55,239 nucleotides of DNA, taken from the NCBI RefSeq assembly GCF_024433635.1, contig NZ_WNJZ01000018.1, positions 1 to 55,239 on the forward strand. The letters run 5' to 3'. Position numbers and translations under genes: made by a program. Source of the stretch: Ruminococcus sp. zg-924. GTDB taxonomy: Bacteria; Bacillota; Clostridia; Oscillospirales; Acutalibacteraceae. The notes under the pieces were generated by a model. The model searched no databases, had not been told where the DNA came from, and saw only the letters and a program-made list of their open reading frames with translations. Below, piece after piece: positions 35,421 through 44,385 of the stretch (position 1 is its first letter; each line of letters starts with the position of its first letter).

Positions 35421-36821
35421 TTAAATTAATTTACCTCTTAAAATCCAGTTTCCTGCTTCTGTAATCTCTACGTTTCCGAAACAGCCGATTAAACTCTCGT
35501 CAGCCGGAACCTCTACAACAATATTTCCCGATGTTCTTGCATTTAATACACCGTCTTTCTTTGATTTTTCCTCAAACAAAACCTTTTGCCGGGTTCCAAC
35601 CATTGAAGCACATCTGCACGCAGCGATTTTCTCCTGCAAATCAAGCAGTCGCTGAAAGCGTTCTGACTTTTCCTCAGCAGTTGTCGGGTCCTCCATTTTT
35701 GCGGCGGGCGTTCCGACACGCTTTGAGTAAATAAAGGTGAACAGTGATGTAAAGCCTACCTCCTCAATAAGCGAGAGTGTGTCCCGGAAGTCCTCCTCAG
35801 TTTCACCCGGAAAGCCTACTATAATATCGCTTGTAAGGGAAAGGTTTGGAATTTTCGCTTTAGCGTAGTTTACAATTTCAAGGTATTTCTCCCTTGTGTA
35901 ACGCCTGTTCATCTGCTTTAAAATCCTGTTGCTGCCCGACTGGAACGGCAAATGCAGATGAGTTGATATATGGCGGCTTTGCTCTATTGTGTCAATAAGC
36001 TCCTTTGTGCAGTCTTTTGGGTGCGAGGTCATAAAGCGCAGTGTATAGTCACCGTCTATTGCGTCTATTTTTTTGAGAAGCTGCGCAAAGGTTATGTCCT
36101 CGTCAAGACCCTTGCCGTAGGAGTTTACGTTTTGTCCTAACAGCGTTATATCCTTGTATCCGCTTTCAATAAGCTGTCTTGCCTCTTGTAATATAATTTC
36201 GCTCTTGCGGCTTCTTTCCCTGCCCCTGACATACGGCACTATGCAGTATGAACAGAAATTATCACAGCCGTACATAATAGGTAGCCAGCCCTTGAACTGC
36301 CCGTCCCGAAGCTTCGGCATACCCTCATGAACAAGTAAGTCATCATTGTTACGTATAAACTGACGCTTGCCTGTAAGCAGGCTGTTATACAAAAGCTTGG
36401 GAAATTCGTGAAGGCAGTGTGTGCCGAAAACAAGTCCAACAAACGGAAAGCTTTTGTATATTCTCTGCGCAATATGCTCCTGCTCCATCATACAGCCGCA
36501 CAGCGCAATCAGCACACTTGGGTGCTTTTTCTTTATTGCCTTGATTGCTCCAACATTGCCGAAAACACGGTCCTCTGCGTGCTCACGTACAGCACAGGTG
36601 TTGAAGAGGATAAAGTCAGCGTTATCAGGGGTATCGGTAAAGCCGTAGCCCATTAAGGCAAGCATACCCTTAATTGTTTCGCTGTCGGCAACATTCTGCT
36701 GACAGCCGTATGTGCGTATATAAGCCAAAGGTTTTTCACCAATTGCCCTAATCTGCATAATCTCTGCAACGAGGTTTATATATTCATTTTGAAGATCAAG
36801 AAACATATCTTTTTCGCTCAA
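35421..36821 (-). CDS. miaB: tRNA-2-methylthio-N6-dimethylallyladenosine synthase
   Basis: 466 residues. The N-terminal UPF0004 domain binds one cluster through cysteines in TYGCQQN, FNTCAV and CGCMMEQ. The radical-SAM domain carries the triad in YGCDNFCSYCIVPYVRG, and the C-terminal TRAM domain ends the protein. It methylthiolates i6A37 made by MiaA. The start is TTG with GGAG 10 bases upstream; an ATG at codon 6 is an alternative with a weaker SD. Its own promoter is clear. Confidence 0.95.
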   Translation of the reverse strand: MSEKDMFLDLQNEYINLVAEIMQIRAIGEKPLAYIRTYGCQQNVADSETIKGMLALMGYGFTDTPDNADFILFNTCAVREHAEDRVFGNVGAIKAIKKKHPSVLIALCGCMMEQEHIAQRIYKSFPFVGLVFGTHCLHEFPKLLYNSLLTGKRQFIRNNDDLLVHEGMPKLRDGQFKGWLPIMYGCDNFCSYCIVPYVRGRERSRKSEIILQEARQLIESGYKDITLLGQNVNSYGKGLDEDITFAQLLKKIDAIDGDYTLRFMTSHPKDCTKELIDTIEQSRHISTHLHLPFQSGSNRILKQMNRRYTREKYLEIVNYAKAKIPNLSLTSDIIVGFPGETEEDFRDTLSLIEEVGFTSLFTFIYSKRVGTPAAKMEDPTTAEEKSERFQRLLDLQEKIAACRCASMVGTRQKVLFEEKSKKDGVLNARTSGNIVVEVPADESLIGCFGNVEITEAGNWILRGKLI

Positions 36822-36856
36822 ATCGCTTGTACTCCATTCTTTTAAACTTAAAGATT

Positions 36857-36885
36857 ATAATATCACAAATTTGTCGTTTCTTCAA
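36857..36885 (-). promoter_or_regulatory. miaB promoter
   Basis: Minus strand TTGAAG (36885-36880), 17 bases, TATTAT (36862-36857), about 35 bases before the TTG start. It probably drives miaB, ylbF and mutSL. Confidence 0.65.
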
Positions 36886-36956
36886 GGGTTTTGCAAAGGC
36901 AGAAGAAAACATTATATTACCAATCTGTAAATTCGAATTATTTTCCTGCTTTTGCC

Positions 36957-36985
36957 TTGACATAAAAAAGCTGTAATCATATAAT
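36957..36985 (+). promoter_or_regulatory. Consensus promoter of the tetR-type gene
   Basis: TTGACA (36957-36962), 17 bases, TATAAT (36980-36985): an exact sigma-A consensus. Confidence 0.88.
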
Positions 36986-36994
36986 TTAATAAAT

Positions 36995-37009
36995 TTGACA
37001 CGGTGTCAA
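36995..37009 (+). promoter_or_regulatory. TetR-type operator
   Basis: TTGACAC-G-GTGTCAA is a perfect 7-bp palindrome around one central base. It lies right after the -10 box at the expected transcription start and ends just before the SD (GGAGGG). A repressor bound here would block its own promoter. Confidence 0.75.
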
Positions 37010-37022
37010 CGGAGGGATAAAT

Positions 37023-37673
37023 ATGCCGACAGACGCTTTTTTTCAACTTAAGGAAGATAAAAAGAAAAGGTTTATTGAAGCCGCAGTTGAGGAATTCTCA
37101 GCAACGCCGTATGAAAAGGTATCGGTATTTAAGATAGCGCACTCAGCAGGAATATCACGAAGCGGATTTTACTATTACTTTAAAAATAAGGCTGACCTTT
37201 ATTCCTACGTTTATTTTGTAAAATTTCAGAACGAATTTTACGAGTATATGAATTCCATTGAGAAAAAACACGATATTTTCAGCGTATTTGTGGCACGTTT
37301 TGAATACTATCTTGCAATCAAAGGAACCGAAAACGAATCGCTGGCAAAGCAGATGATGAAGAATATTGTATCGTTCGATTTGATAAGACTTTTCAAGGAT
37401 AAATCTATTTCTCTGTTCAACAGATTCAATCTTCAAGACGATATGAAGCATATTGCTCCACCGATGACGGAATTCTTTGAAAATTTCAACACCGATAATC
37501 TTACAGCAACCAACAGTGAGGATATTTTGATGCTCGCTATGCTTATGAATATGCTGACTATCAAATATATTTCAGCATACTTTGATGGGAGCATAACAAT
37601 GCAGGAAGCATCGGACGAATACAACAAGCATATTAATTATTTAAAATATGGATTTTACAAAAATGAGGAATAA
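37023..37673 (+). CDS. TetR/AcrR family transcriptional regulator
   Basis: 216 residues. The N-terminal helix-turn-helix (RFIEAAVEEFSATPYEKVSVFKIA, then GISRSGFYYYFKNKADLY) is classic TetR. The C-terminal ligand and dimer domain is helical and unassigned. GGAGGG precedes the ATG. It is flanked by a perfect promoter, an operator and a terminator, with no co-transcribed partner, so it appears autoregulated; its other targets lie elsewhere or could include the neighbouring minus-strand genes. Confidence 0.92.
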   Translation: MPTDAFFQLKEDKKKRFIEAAVEEFSATPYEKVSVFKIAHSAGISRSGFYYYFKNKADLYSYVYFVKFQNEFYEYMNSIEKKHDIFSVFVARFEYYLAIKGTENESLAKQMMKNIVSFDLIRLFKDKSISLFNRFNLQDDMKHIAPPMTEFFENFNTDNLTATNSEDILMLAMLMNMLTIKYISAYFDGSITMQEASDEYNKHINYLKYGFYKNEE

Positions 37674-37688
37674 AAGCAAAAATTATAA

Positions 37689-37729
37689 GGCTGTATCAAA
37701 TCTGCTGACGGCAGATTTTAGATACAGCC
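37689..37729. terminator. Bidirectional terminator between the tetR-type gene and the lipoprotein hydrolase
   Basis: GGCTGTATC-AAATCTGC pairs with GCAGATTT-TA-GATACAGCC around TGAC/TGACG, leaving a 2-base bulge. A T-rich tract follows on the plus strand (CTTTATATTTT) and on the minus strand (TTATAATTTTT). Confidence 0.8.
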
Positions 37730-37750
37730 CTTTATATTTTGCAAGCTATT

Positions 37751-38731
37751 TTAGTTTTCCAAAAACGCCCCTATCCTATCGCCCACATTTTTTTGCAGGT
37801 TACGATAGAAAAATTGGTAATCGTAAATATGATATACGCCGTCCGGGAAAAGTGAGTTTGAGGACGGGTAATCGGCTTTATTAATATCCGTTACCTTAAG
37901 CGTTCCTCTGTCCGGGTCAAGATACGCTCCGGTGAAATTCTTTATCTCCTTGATAATCTCACCGTTGTAATTTGTAAAGCAAGCGCCTAAATTAAGCGAT
38001 TTATCCGCTGCGGTTGAATCGGTTTTCCAGTTCAGCGGATTTATACCGAGCGTTTTATCCTCAACTATAACCGAGGTTTTTATACTCTTGTCCTCTGAAT
38101 TAAAGGTTATAATTACGCCGGTATCGGTTTCACCACGGGCAGGCTTAAGCTGAGGATATTCCTTGACCTCCTCATTTGTAAGGTACCATCCGATTGCATA
38201 GTTTGCAATAAGGTTTTTGCTGTATTTTTCATCATCAAATAAATCCTTCATAAGCCTTATAGTCATATCCGCGCCCTGTGAAAAGCCGGCTAAAATATAC
38301 GGACGGTTATCGTTTAGGTTTTCCATATAATATATAAACGCTTCTTTAACGTCTTTGTATGCCTTTTCAAGATACTGCTCCCTGTCAATCGCACTCATCA
38401 AATATACGTTTAATCCTGCCTGACGGTAATACGGCGCAAACATACGGCAGTCATTCTCATATATACCCTTTTCCATATTCAGCGCACTGTAAAAGCTTGC
38501 TCTTACGTTTGCGTCGTTAAGGCTCATATTATGACTGTCATCACTGCCGGAATATACCGTTGGGCAAATCAGGAATAAATCAGCGTTTTTGTTTTCACCC
38601 TGAGCGAAGTAAGCCCAGTTGTTTTTATCGCTGTAAATAGATTCTGCCGGCGTTTCATTCTGAGCACAGGAAGCAAGAAAGAGCAATAGTATTACCGCTG
38701 ACATTATGAGGCTGATTCTTTTTTTAGTCAA
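37751..38731 (-). CDS. DUF3089-like alpha/beta-hydrolase lipoprotein
   Basis: About 326 residues. A basic N-terminus and hydrophobic core end in the lipobox LASC, so it should be a surface lipoprotein. The nucleophile elbow GFSQGAD gives the serine of an alpha/beta hydrolase, and the TVYSGSDD and FAPYYRQA segments fit DUF3089. It probably cleaves an ester or amide, but the substrate is unknown. The start may be TTG at 38731 (SD AAGG at 9 bases) or GTG at 38740, which lacks spacing. The gene overlaps the HAD gene end by 8 bases. Confidence 0.7.
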   Translation of the reverse strand: MTKKRISLIMSAVILLLFLASCAQNETPAESIYSDKNNWAYFAQGENKNADLFLICPTVYSGSDDSHNMSLNDANVRASFYSALNMEKGIYENDCRMFAPYYRQAGLNVYLMSAIDREQYLEKAYKDVKEAFIYYMENLNDNRPYILAGFSQGADMTIRLMKDLFDDEKYSKNLIANYAIGWYLTNEEVKEYPQLKPARGETDTGVIITFNSEDKSIKTSVIVEDKTLGINPLNWKTDSTAADKSLNLGACFTNYNGEIIKEIKNFTGAYLDPDRGTLKVTDINKADYPSSNSLFPDGVYHIYDYQFFYRNLQKNVGDRIGAFLEN

Positions 38732-39440
38732 GTTTTTCACCCTTCTTTAAAAGCTCTTTGAAATCAAGCAGGCTGTCAATTTTATAATTGCAAAGCTCGT
38801 TTGGCATTTGCGTTTTGTCTTTTGGGTCATACAGGCAGGTTATAATTCCTGCGTTTTTGCCGCCGAGCATATCCGAGCTTAACGAGTCGCCGAGGATAAT
38901 ATATCTGCTCCTGTCGTAGTCCCCGATTTTATCAAAGCAATAGTCGAAGAACTTCTTTGACGGTTTGTTGTACCCAACATAGTCAGAAATAAAAACATCA
39001 GTGATATATGGCAGCAATCCGCTTTGCTCAAGGCGACCCATAGCAACATATCTTGAGCCGTTTGTTGCTATGTAAAGCTTATAGTCCCGACGCAGGCTTT
39101 CACACAGCTTGTCTGCATTATCAATAATTTTTCCGCACTTTTTCATATACGAAAAAAAGCAATTGTTAACTTCATCTACTGATGAGATGGTAATACCGTT
39201 TCTATTGAATACATTTTCAAACCTCAGCGTAAGCAGGCGTTGCTTTTGCAGCTCTCCCTTTTCAAGCAGCTTCCAAAGTCTTAGATTCTCAGCCGAGTAT
39301 TCCCCGTACAAGCCTTCGGAATACGGAATAGAGAAATGCTCCATTGTTGACTTAAATGCAAAATGTTCGGCAAAGGTAAAGTCAAGCAGGGTTTCGTCTG
39401 CATCAAGAAAAATGTATTTTATGCCGGCAAGCTTATTCAA
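38724..39440 (-). CDS. HAD-superfamily hydrolase (YjjG/YfnB-like)
   Basis: About 238 residues. The nucleophile motif is IFLDADETLLDF (DxDET), motif II is YIATNGS, motif III lysine is in GYNKPSKKFF, and motif IV is YIILGDSLSSD. This matches YjjG-type phosphatases that act on nucleotide or sugar phosphates, though the substrate is not predictable. The start is TTG at 39440 with GGTGAG upstream; GTG at 39449 is an alternative. It overlaps the preceding gene by 8 bases. Confidence 0.85.
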   Translation of the reverse strand: MNKLAGIKYIFLDADETLLDFTFAEHFAFKSTMEHFSIPYSEGLYGEYSAENLRLWKLLEKGELQKQRLLTLRFENVFNRNGITISSVDEVNNCFFSYMKKCGKIIDNADKLCESLRRDYKLYIATNGSRYVAMGRLEQSGLLPYITDVFISDYVGYNKPSKKFFDYCFDKIGDYDRSRYIILGDSLSSDMLGGKNAGIITCLYDPKDKTQMPNELCNYKIDSLLDFKELLKKGEKLD

Positions 39441-40092
39441 AGCTCTCACCGGCCTCGTTCATAATTTTTGTTCTTACACCCGAGTAATAGTACTCTCTTC
39501 CCGTTTTTTCCGTAAGCGCATTGATATAAAGTATCGGGTTAATATTTACCGTGCTGCCAGCCGGAAGCGTTGCAAAGAACACAACCTCCTCGCCGTCAAC
39601 ATCAAGTGAATAATCGGACAAATGCGGTTTTATATCTATGTCCTTTATGCCCTTTTTCGTCTTTTTCTGTGTTATGATGCTGTCGGTGCTGAGCATTGAA
39701 TTAAAATCATTATATATTTCTTCGGCGCTTTGGGTGTCACTGCCGATTCTGAGCTTATAGCTTGCAAGCGCAATTTTTGCAGGCTTCATAACAGGCTCAG
39801 CAGCCTTATATGCTCTTATACCCTCCGGCAAGCCCATATTGAGCTTGTCCGGAATTTGTGAAATATCAAAGCTGTCATCCTCAATTTTAATATCCATAGT
39901 TTCACATTCGCCGCAAAAGCCTAATGACAATGGCAGAGCAAAGGTTAAGAACGGGTGAGGATTGAAGCCCTCGGTGTGCCAGATAGGAATACGGCTGCGG
40001 TTAATTGCAAGAGTCATAACCTTGTTCAGGTCAAGGTGAGATATGAACCTTGAAAGTCCATCTTTTTTAAACCAGATTCTAACGCTTTTCAA
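39433..40092 (-). CDS. TIGR03936-family radical-SAM-associated protein (DUF2344)
   Basis: 219 residues from the TTG at 40092 (GAGGTG 6 bases upstream). The longer reading from an upstream ATG would run 33 residues into the radical-SAM gene. The N-terminal VRIWFKKDGLSRFISHLDLNKVM and RRSRIPI-WHTEGFNPHP-like region are signatures of DUF2344. The protein normally follows the TIGR03960 radical-SAM gene, as here, and is thought to act with it; the reaction is not known. Confidence 0.9.
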   Translation of the reverse strand: MKSVRIWFKKDGLSRFISHLDLNKVMTLAINRSRIPIWHTEGFNPHPFLTFALPLSLGFCGECETMDIKIEDDSFDISQIPDKLNMGLPEGIRAYKAAEPVMKPAKIALASYKLRIGSDTQSAEEIYNDFNSMLSTDSIITQKKTKKGIKDIDIKPHLSDYSLDVDGEEVVFFATLPAGSTVNINPILYINALTEKTGREYYYSGVRTKIMNEAGESFE

Positions 40093-41923
40093 AGCACACA
40101 CCTCTTTTCCACTGTGCTGCGCCGCAGTTGCTGCATTTTTGACGGCAATTCGGCGTTGTTTTGTTATTGTAAGCTTTTTTACATTCCTCAATTAAAAACG
40201 ATTTTTTTATGCCGTAGTCGATATGATCCCACGGTAGCAGCTCGTCGAATTCTCTTTGTCTGTTAGCGTAAAATGCTGGGTCAATACCACATTCATCAAA
40301 TACATCAAGCCATTTGTCAAGGCTGAAAAAATCGCCCCAGCCGTCAAAAATCATACCCTTTTCGTGCGCCTTGAGCAAAGCCTTGCACAGACGTCTGTCA
40401 CCACGTGCAAAAACAGCTTCAACAAAGCTTGTTGAGGAATCATGATAGTTATAGTTAATCTTCTTTGTGGTAATTGAGTCCTTAAGATGCATCTGCTTTT
40501 CCCTGAGCGACTCCATTGTGTCCTGCGGGAACCACTGGAACGGCGTAAACGGCTTTGGCACAAAGCTTGCTGTACTCAGCGTTACCTTAACACTCTTTCC
40601 CTTTTGCCTGTTTTCTGCATTATAATATGCGTTTACAACCTTTTGCCCAAGCTGTGCAATTCCTGCAACATCGTCAAGGGTTTCGGTAGGCAAACCTATC
40701 ATAAAATACAGCTTAACGGTTGTCCAGCCACCGTTGAAGGCTGTTGAGCAAGTGCTCATAAGCTCCTGTTCAGTTACGTTTTTATTGATAACGTCACGAA
40801 GCCTTTGTGTTCCTGCTTCGGGCGCAAAGGTAAGCCCGCTTTTCCTTACAGTTTTTATTTTAGAAAGAATTTCGTCCGAGAATCCGTCAACTCTCAGCGA
40901 CGGCAAAGATATGCTGACGTTTTCATCCTTAGACCATTTTGTAAGGTTTGTGAGCAGCTCGCCGATTTTTGTGTAGTCGCTTGAGCTTAAGGATGAGAGC
41001 GACACCTCGTCATAGCCTGTGTTGTTGCAGAGCATATGGCACTGTCTGTCTATTACATCAGGAGATTTTTCACGTACAGGGCGGTACAAAAAGCCTGCCT
41101 GACAAAAGCGGCAGCCTCTGATACAGCCCCTGAAAATTTCAGCCATTGCTCTGTCGTGAACAATCTCAATAGACGGCACTACAAAATTATCAGGATAGTA
41201 AAGATTGTCAAGGTCGGTTATTATCCTCTTTTTAACAGTCGCCGGCGCATTATTTTTCGGCATAAAGGATTTTATCGTGCCGTCAGCGTTATATTCTACA
41301 TCATACAGCGCAGGAACATACACGCCCTGAATTTGAGCAGCCTTTTCAAGGAACTGCTGCTTTGTTTCGTTATTTTTCTTGCACTGTATGTACAAGTCCA
41401 TTACCTCAAGGTCAACCTCTTCACCCTCGCCGATAAAGAACAAATCAATAAAATCGGCAAGTGGCTCAGGGTTGCAGGCACACGGGCCTCCTGCGACAAC
41501 AATATTGAAAAGGTCTGTTCTGTCCTTAGACAAAAGCGGTATATTGCCAAGCTCCAGTATATAGAGAATATTGGTAAAGGACAATTCATATTGCAGGGTA
41601 AAGCCGATAAAGTCGAATTTATCAAGGCTGTCGCCGCTTTCAAGCGCATAAAGAGGAATGTTATTTTTCCTCATCTGCTCCTCCATATCTGTCCAGGGAG
41701 CAAACACACGCTCACACCATATATCCTCACGCTCATTAAACTGACCGTAAAGAATTTTCATTCCAAGGTGCGACATACCTACCTCGTAAACATCAGGAAA
41801 GCAAAAGGCGAATCTGACATCGACCTTATCCTTATCTTTAACAACGCTGTTAAGCTCTCCGCCGGTATATCTGCCCGGCTTTTGAACCTTCAGCAGTATT
41901 TTTTCAACGTCCCTGCTTATCAT
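40079..41923 (-). CDS. TIGR03960-family B12-binding-type radical SAM protein
   Basis: 614 residues. The N-terminal region resembles a B12-binding fold (DVRFAFCFPDVYEVGMSHLG), and the radical-SAM triad is in FRGCIRGCRFCQAGF. The C-terminal part ends in a small cysteine set (NCRQKCSNCGAAQW). Enzymes of this family methylate or otherwise modify an unknown target, perhaps in RNA or ribosome-related substrates. It overlaps the M50 gene by 4 bases (ATGA) and the DUF2344 gene by 14. In related Clostridia this pair precedes ribonuclease G and rplU; here a HAD gene follows. Confidence 0.92.
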   Translation of the reverse strand: MISRDVEKILLKVQKPGRYTGGELNSVVKDKDKVDVRFAFCFPDVYEVGMSHLGMKILYGQFNEREDIWCERVFAPWTDMEEQMRKNNIPLYALESGDSLDKFDFIGFTLQYELSFTNILYILELGNIPLLSKDRTDLFNIVVAGGPCACNPEPLADFIDLFFIGEGEEVDLEVMDLYIQCKKNNETKQQFLEKAAQIQGVYVPALYDVEYNADGTIKSFMPKNNAPATVKKRIITDLDNLYYPDNFVVPSIEIVHDRAMAEIFRGCIRGCRFCQAGFLYRPVREKSPDVIDRQCHMLCNNTGYDEVSLSSLSSSDYTKIGELLTNLTKWSKDENVSISLPSLRVDGFSDEILSKIKTVRKSGLTFAPEAGTQRLRDVINKNVTEQELMSTCSTAFNGGWTTVKLYFMIGLPTETLDDVAGIAQLGQKVVNAYYNAENRQKGKSVKVTLSTASFVPKPFTPFQWFPQDTMESLREKQMHLKDSITTKKINYNYHDSSTSFVEAVFARGDRRLCKALLKAHEKGMIFDGWGDFFSLDKWLDVFDECGIDPAFYANRQREFDELLPWDHIDYGIKKSFLIEECKKAYNNKTTPNCRQKCSNCGAAQWKRGVCFEKR

Positions 41924-42540
41924 CCTATCATCTCCGTTATCCGTTTCTTCTTTATTAATATAATACCTATCAAATAGCAGCTTGTAAACAGTAAAGTAAA
42001 ATTATATTTTGAAATCAAAAGTAAAATTATTCCGCACACAGCCATAGGGATAATAACAAGCGCTGAAATAATGTTCAGTATCATTGAGGCTTTATTAAGG
42101 TCAAGCCGTTTCATCATAAAAAGCATCAGCGCACAGCCGCCGTCGAGCGAATCCACAGGCAGAAGGTTAAAACAGGCAAGGCAAACGGCTGAAAGCGAAA
42201 GTATTCTCAGAATATATAAATCAAAACAAAAATACAGCACTCCAAACAGAAGCGAGAATAAAATATTAGCCGCCGCACCGGACAGCGCAACGGCAATTTC
42301 ACTGTTGATTGACACAGCGCACTCTGTTTTCTTGATATTAATGTCAAACATACTGAGTGTTATTGATTTTATTTTGCACCCGTAAAACCTGAGCACAGCA
42401 ATATGTCCCAGCTCGTGCAAAACAGCGTTTATCAAAGCACAAAACGCAGTCATACTGCTGTCAACGCACAGGACTATACACAGCATAGCCGCAAGCGGAA
42501 AGCTAAGGTAAACAGGCGTTTTAAACAGCTTAAACTTCAT
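41920..42540 (-). CDS. M50 site-2-type metalloprotease (SpoIVFB-like)
   Basis: About 206 residues. The zinc motif HELGH is in the second membrane helix (residues 44-48 counted from an ATG two codons upstream), and the third ligand is in NLLPVDSLDGG (Asp135 on the same count). Six hydrophobic segments are visible. This is the SpoIVFB layout, the intramembrane protease that activates pro-sigma-K late in sporulation. It overlaps the small membrane protein gene and the TIGR03960 gene. Either of two ATGs three residues apart could be used. Confidence 0.85.
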   Translation of the reverse strand: MKFKLFKTPVYLSFPLAAMLCIVLCVDSSMTAFCALINAVLHELGHIAVLRFYGCKIKSITLSMFDINIKKTECAVSINSEIAVALSGAAANILFSLLFGVLYFCFDLYILRILSLSAVCLACFNLLPVDSLDGGCALMLFMMKRLDLNKASMILNIISALVIIPMAVCGIILLLISKYNFTLLFTSCYLIGIILIKKKRITEMIG

Positions 42541-42919
42541 TGGCATTACCGCTTATCCGGTTGAACACGTCGGAAACAAAGAGCTGAGAATTTAACTGCT
42601 GATAATACCAGCTTTTTACCGTCTGATACAAATCCGCACTGGTGAATTTAACCGCTATAACTCCGATTACAGCCAGAGCGCAGATTATAAGCTGATATTT
42701 CACCGTTCTCTGAAATCCTGAAAGCTTTCTTTTTTCCTTTACAGCTTTATTCTCATCATCTTCTGACGATTCCTCACCGTATTCGGAATTATATTCATCG
42801 GCGTCATACCCAACCGGCAGGGCGTGATACTGCTGTACCGATTGCCAATCCTGATCGTATTCGTTTTGCTCAAATTCATTCTGCTCAAACTCATTATACG
42901 CAAAGTCATCTTTTTCCAT
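42530..42919 (-). CDS. Small single-pass membrane protein, SpoIVFA-like position
   Basis: 129 residues. An acidic N-terminal tail with three NEFEQ-type repeats (residues 9-24) precedes one hydrophobic helix (about residues 73-90) and a short outward tail of about 38 residues. It lies directly before the M50 protease gene, exactly where spoIVFA stands in B. subtilis, and has the same single-pass topology. It lacks the M23-like domain of SpoIVFA. I cannot assign a family by motif, so the name rests on position. A sigma-E-like promoter lies upstream. The SD is weak. Confidence 0.5.
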   Translation of the reverse strand: MEKDDFAYNEFEQNEFEQNEYDQDWQSVQQYHALPVGYDADEYNSEYGEESSEDDENKAVKEKRKLSGFQRTVKYQLIICALAVIGVIAVKFTSADLYQTVKSWYYQQLNSQLFVSDVFNRISGNANEV

Positions 42920-42947
42920 ATTGCCACATCCCAGTCTGTTTTGGTAT

Positions 42948-42976
42948 ATATTATGTTTGCAATACGGAAATAATGC
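42948..42976 (-). promoter_or_regulatory. Candidate sigma-E-type promoter
   Basis: Minus strand GCATTAT (42976-42970), 14 bases, CATAATAT (42955-42948). Compared with the mother-cell sigma-E consensus (KMATATT-N14-CATACAnT) it matches about 5 of 7 and 6 of 8 positions. No good sigma-A pair is seen. Prediction by eye only. Confidence 0.4.
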
Positions 42977-42978
42977 TA

Positions 42979-44340
42979 CTATGCGTGAGAGTCAAGCTTT
43001 TTGAAGTCGTTGTGAAGCAGATTTCTGAACATCAGCAATGCGGTTAATAATGCCACCACCTCAGCTATCGGGAAGGCATACCAAACAGCGTCTAACCCGA
43101 TAAACGAAAAAACATATGCAACCGGCAGTATAACAACAAGCTGACGCAGAACAGACAAAAACAGGCTTCGTATTCCCTTGCCGACAGCTTGGAATAATGT
43201 TGTGAACAATACTCCGATTGTTGCCGGAATAAAACACAAGCTGATTGTCCTGAGTGCAGGCACACCTATTTTAATCATTTCCTGTGTTGGTGAAAACAAA
43301 GAAAGCAAAAGCTCAGGGAAAGCCCAGAAAACGATTGTACCGACAGTCATAATTACAACCGCAATCAAACAGCCGTATTTAAGCGCAAGTAATAGTCTCT
43401 TTTTATTTTTGGCGCCGTAGTTATATCCCATTATCGGCATAACGCCCTGATTCAAGCCAAACACCGGCATAAACACAAAGGACTGAAGCTTGTAATACAC
43501 TCCCAAAACCGATACGGCGGCTGTTGAAAAGCCAACAAGTATCTGATTCATAAACAAAAGCATAACAGAGCCTATGGACTGCATAACGATTGACGGTACT
43601 CCGACAGCATAAATATTTTTTATTGTGCCAAGGCTCGGCTTAAAGCCTTTAAAACGGATTTTTATTGCGTGTTTTCTGCAAAATACTATGATAAGCGCAT
43701 ATACCATTGACAGAATCTGTCCGATTACCGTTGCAATAGCCGCACCCAATACACCAAGCTTTGGGAAGAAGCCAATTCCGAAAATAAACATCGGGTCAAG
43801 AATTATATTTGTTAAGGCACCGATAAGCATAAATATCATAGGCTGAATCATATTTCCCGTGGCCTGAAGTGTTTTTTCCATATTTACCTCGATAAAACAG
43901 CCAAAGGAAAATATCATAACGCAGCTGAGGTAGCTTACGCCCATTTCAAAAATTTCAGGGTTATCGGTATAAAGCGCAAAAAACGGCTTTGTTATCAGAA
44001 GTCCTGCTATTGCAAAAACAATCCACGATAAAACTCCGAGCAACAGCCCGTGTGTTGCCGCACTTTCAGCCTGCTTTATATCTCCCTCTCCGAGCTTTCT
44101 TGCAACAAGGCTGTTTATACCTACTCCCGTACCGACAGCCACAGCAATTATAAGCATTTGTATCGGAAATGCAAGCGAAACGGCAGTAAGTGCGTGTTCG
44201 TTAATCTGCGACACAAAAATACTGTCAACAATATTATACAGCGCCTGAATTATCATAGAAAACATTGCAGGCGTAGCCATTGAAATAATCAGCCTAAACA
44301 TCGGCGCTGTGCCCATTTTGTTAGGACTTGCTTTCTCCAT
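42979..44340 (-). CDS. MATE family efflux transporter
   Basis: 453 residues with about twelve membrane helices. The N-terminal helix start (MFRLIISMATPAMFSMIIQALYNIVDSIFV region) and the later GINSLVARKLGEGD loop are MATE hallmarks, as is GLNQGVMPIMGYNYGA in the second half. It should export drugs or metabolites by Na+ or H+ antiport. The SD is GAGGGG, and a promoter at 44432-44460 overlaps the end of VanZ. No regulator is adjacent. Confidence 0.92.
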   Translation of the reverse strand: MEKASPNKMGTAPMFRLIISMATPAMFSMIIQALYNIVDSIFVSQINEHALTAVSLAFPIQMLIIAVAVGTGVGINSLVARKLGEGDIKQAESAATHGLLLGVLSWIVFAIAGLLITKPFFALYTDNPEIFEMGVSYLSCVMIFSFGCFIEVNMEKTLQATGNMIQPMIFMLIGALTNIILDPMFIFGIGFFPKLGVLGAAIATVIGQILSMVYALIIVFCRKHAIKIRFKGFKPSLGTIKNIYAVGVPSIVMQSIGSVMLLFMNQILVGFSTAAVSVLGVYYKLQSFVFMPVFGLNQGVMPIMGYNYGAKNKKRLLLALKYGCLIAVVIMTVGTIVFWAFPELLLSLFSPTQEMIKIGVPALRTISLCFIPATIGVLFTTLFQAVGKGIRSLFLSVLRQLVVILPVAYVFSFIGLDAVWYAFPIAEVVALLTALLMFRNLLHNDFKKLDSHA

Positions 44341-44385
44341 ATTAATCCCCTCTTAACCTTTACAATTCCGCATAACATAAATTTA

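Noticed and set aside
41036-41977. 313-codon plus-strand open frame opposite the TIGR03960 gene
   Set aside because: Antisense shadow. The minus-strand gene shows intact radical-SAM motifs, while the plus frame is low in recognisable content.
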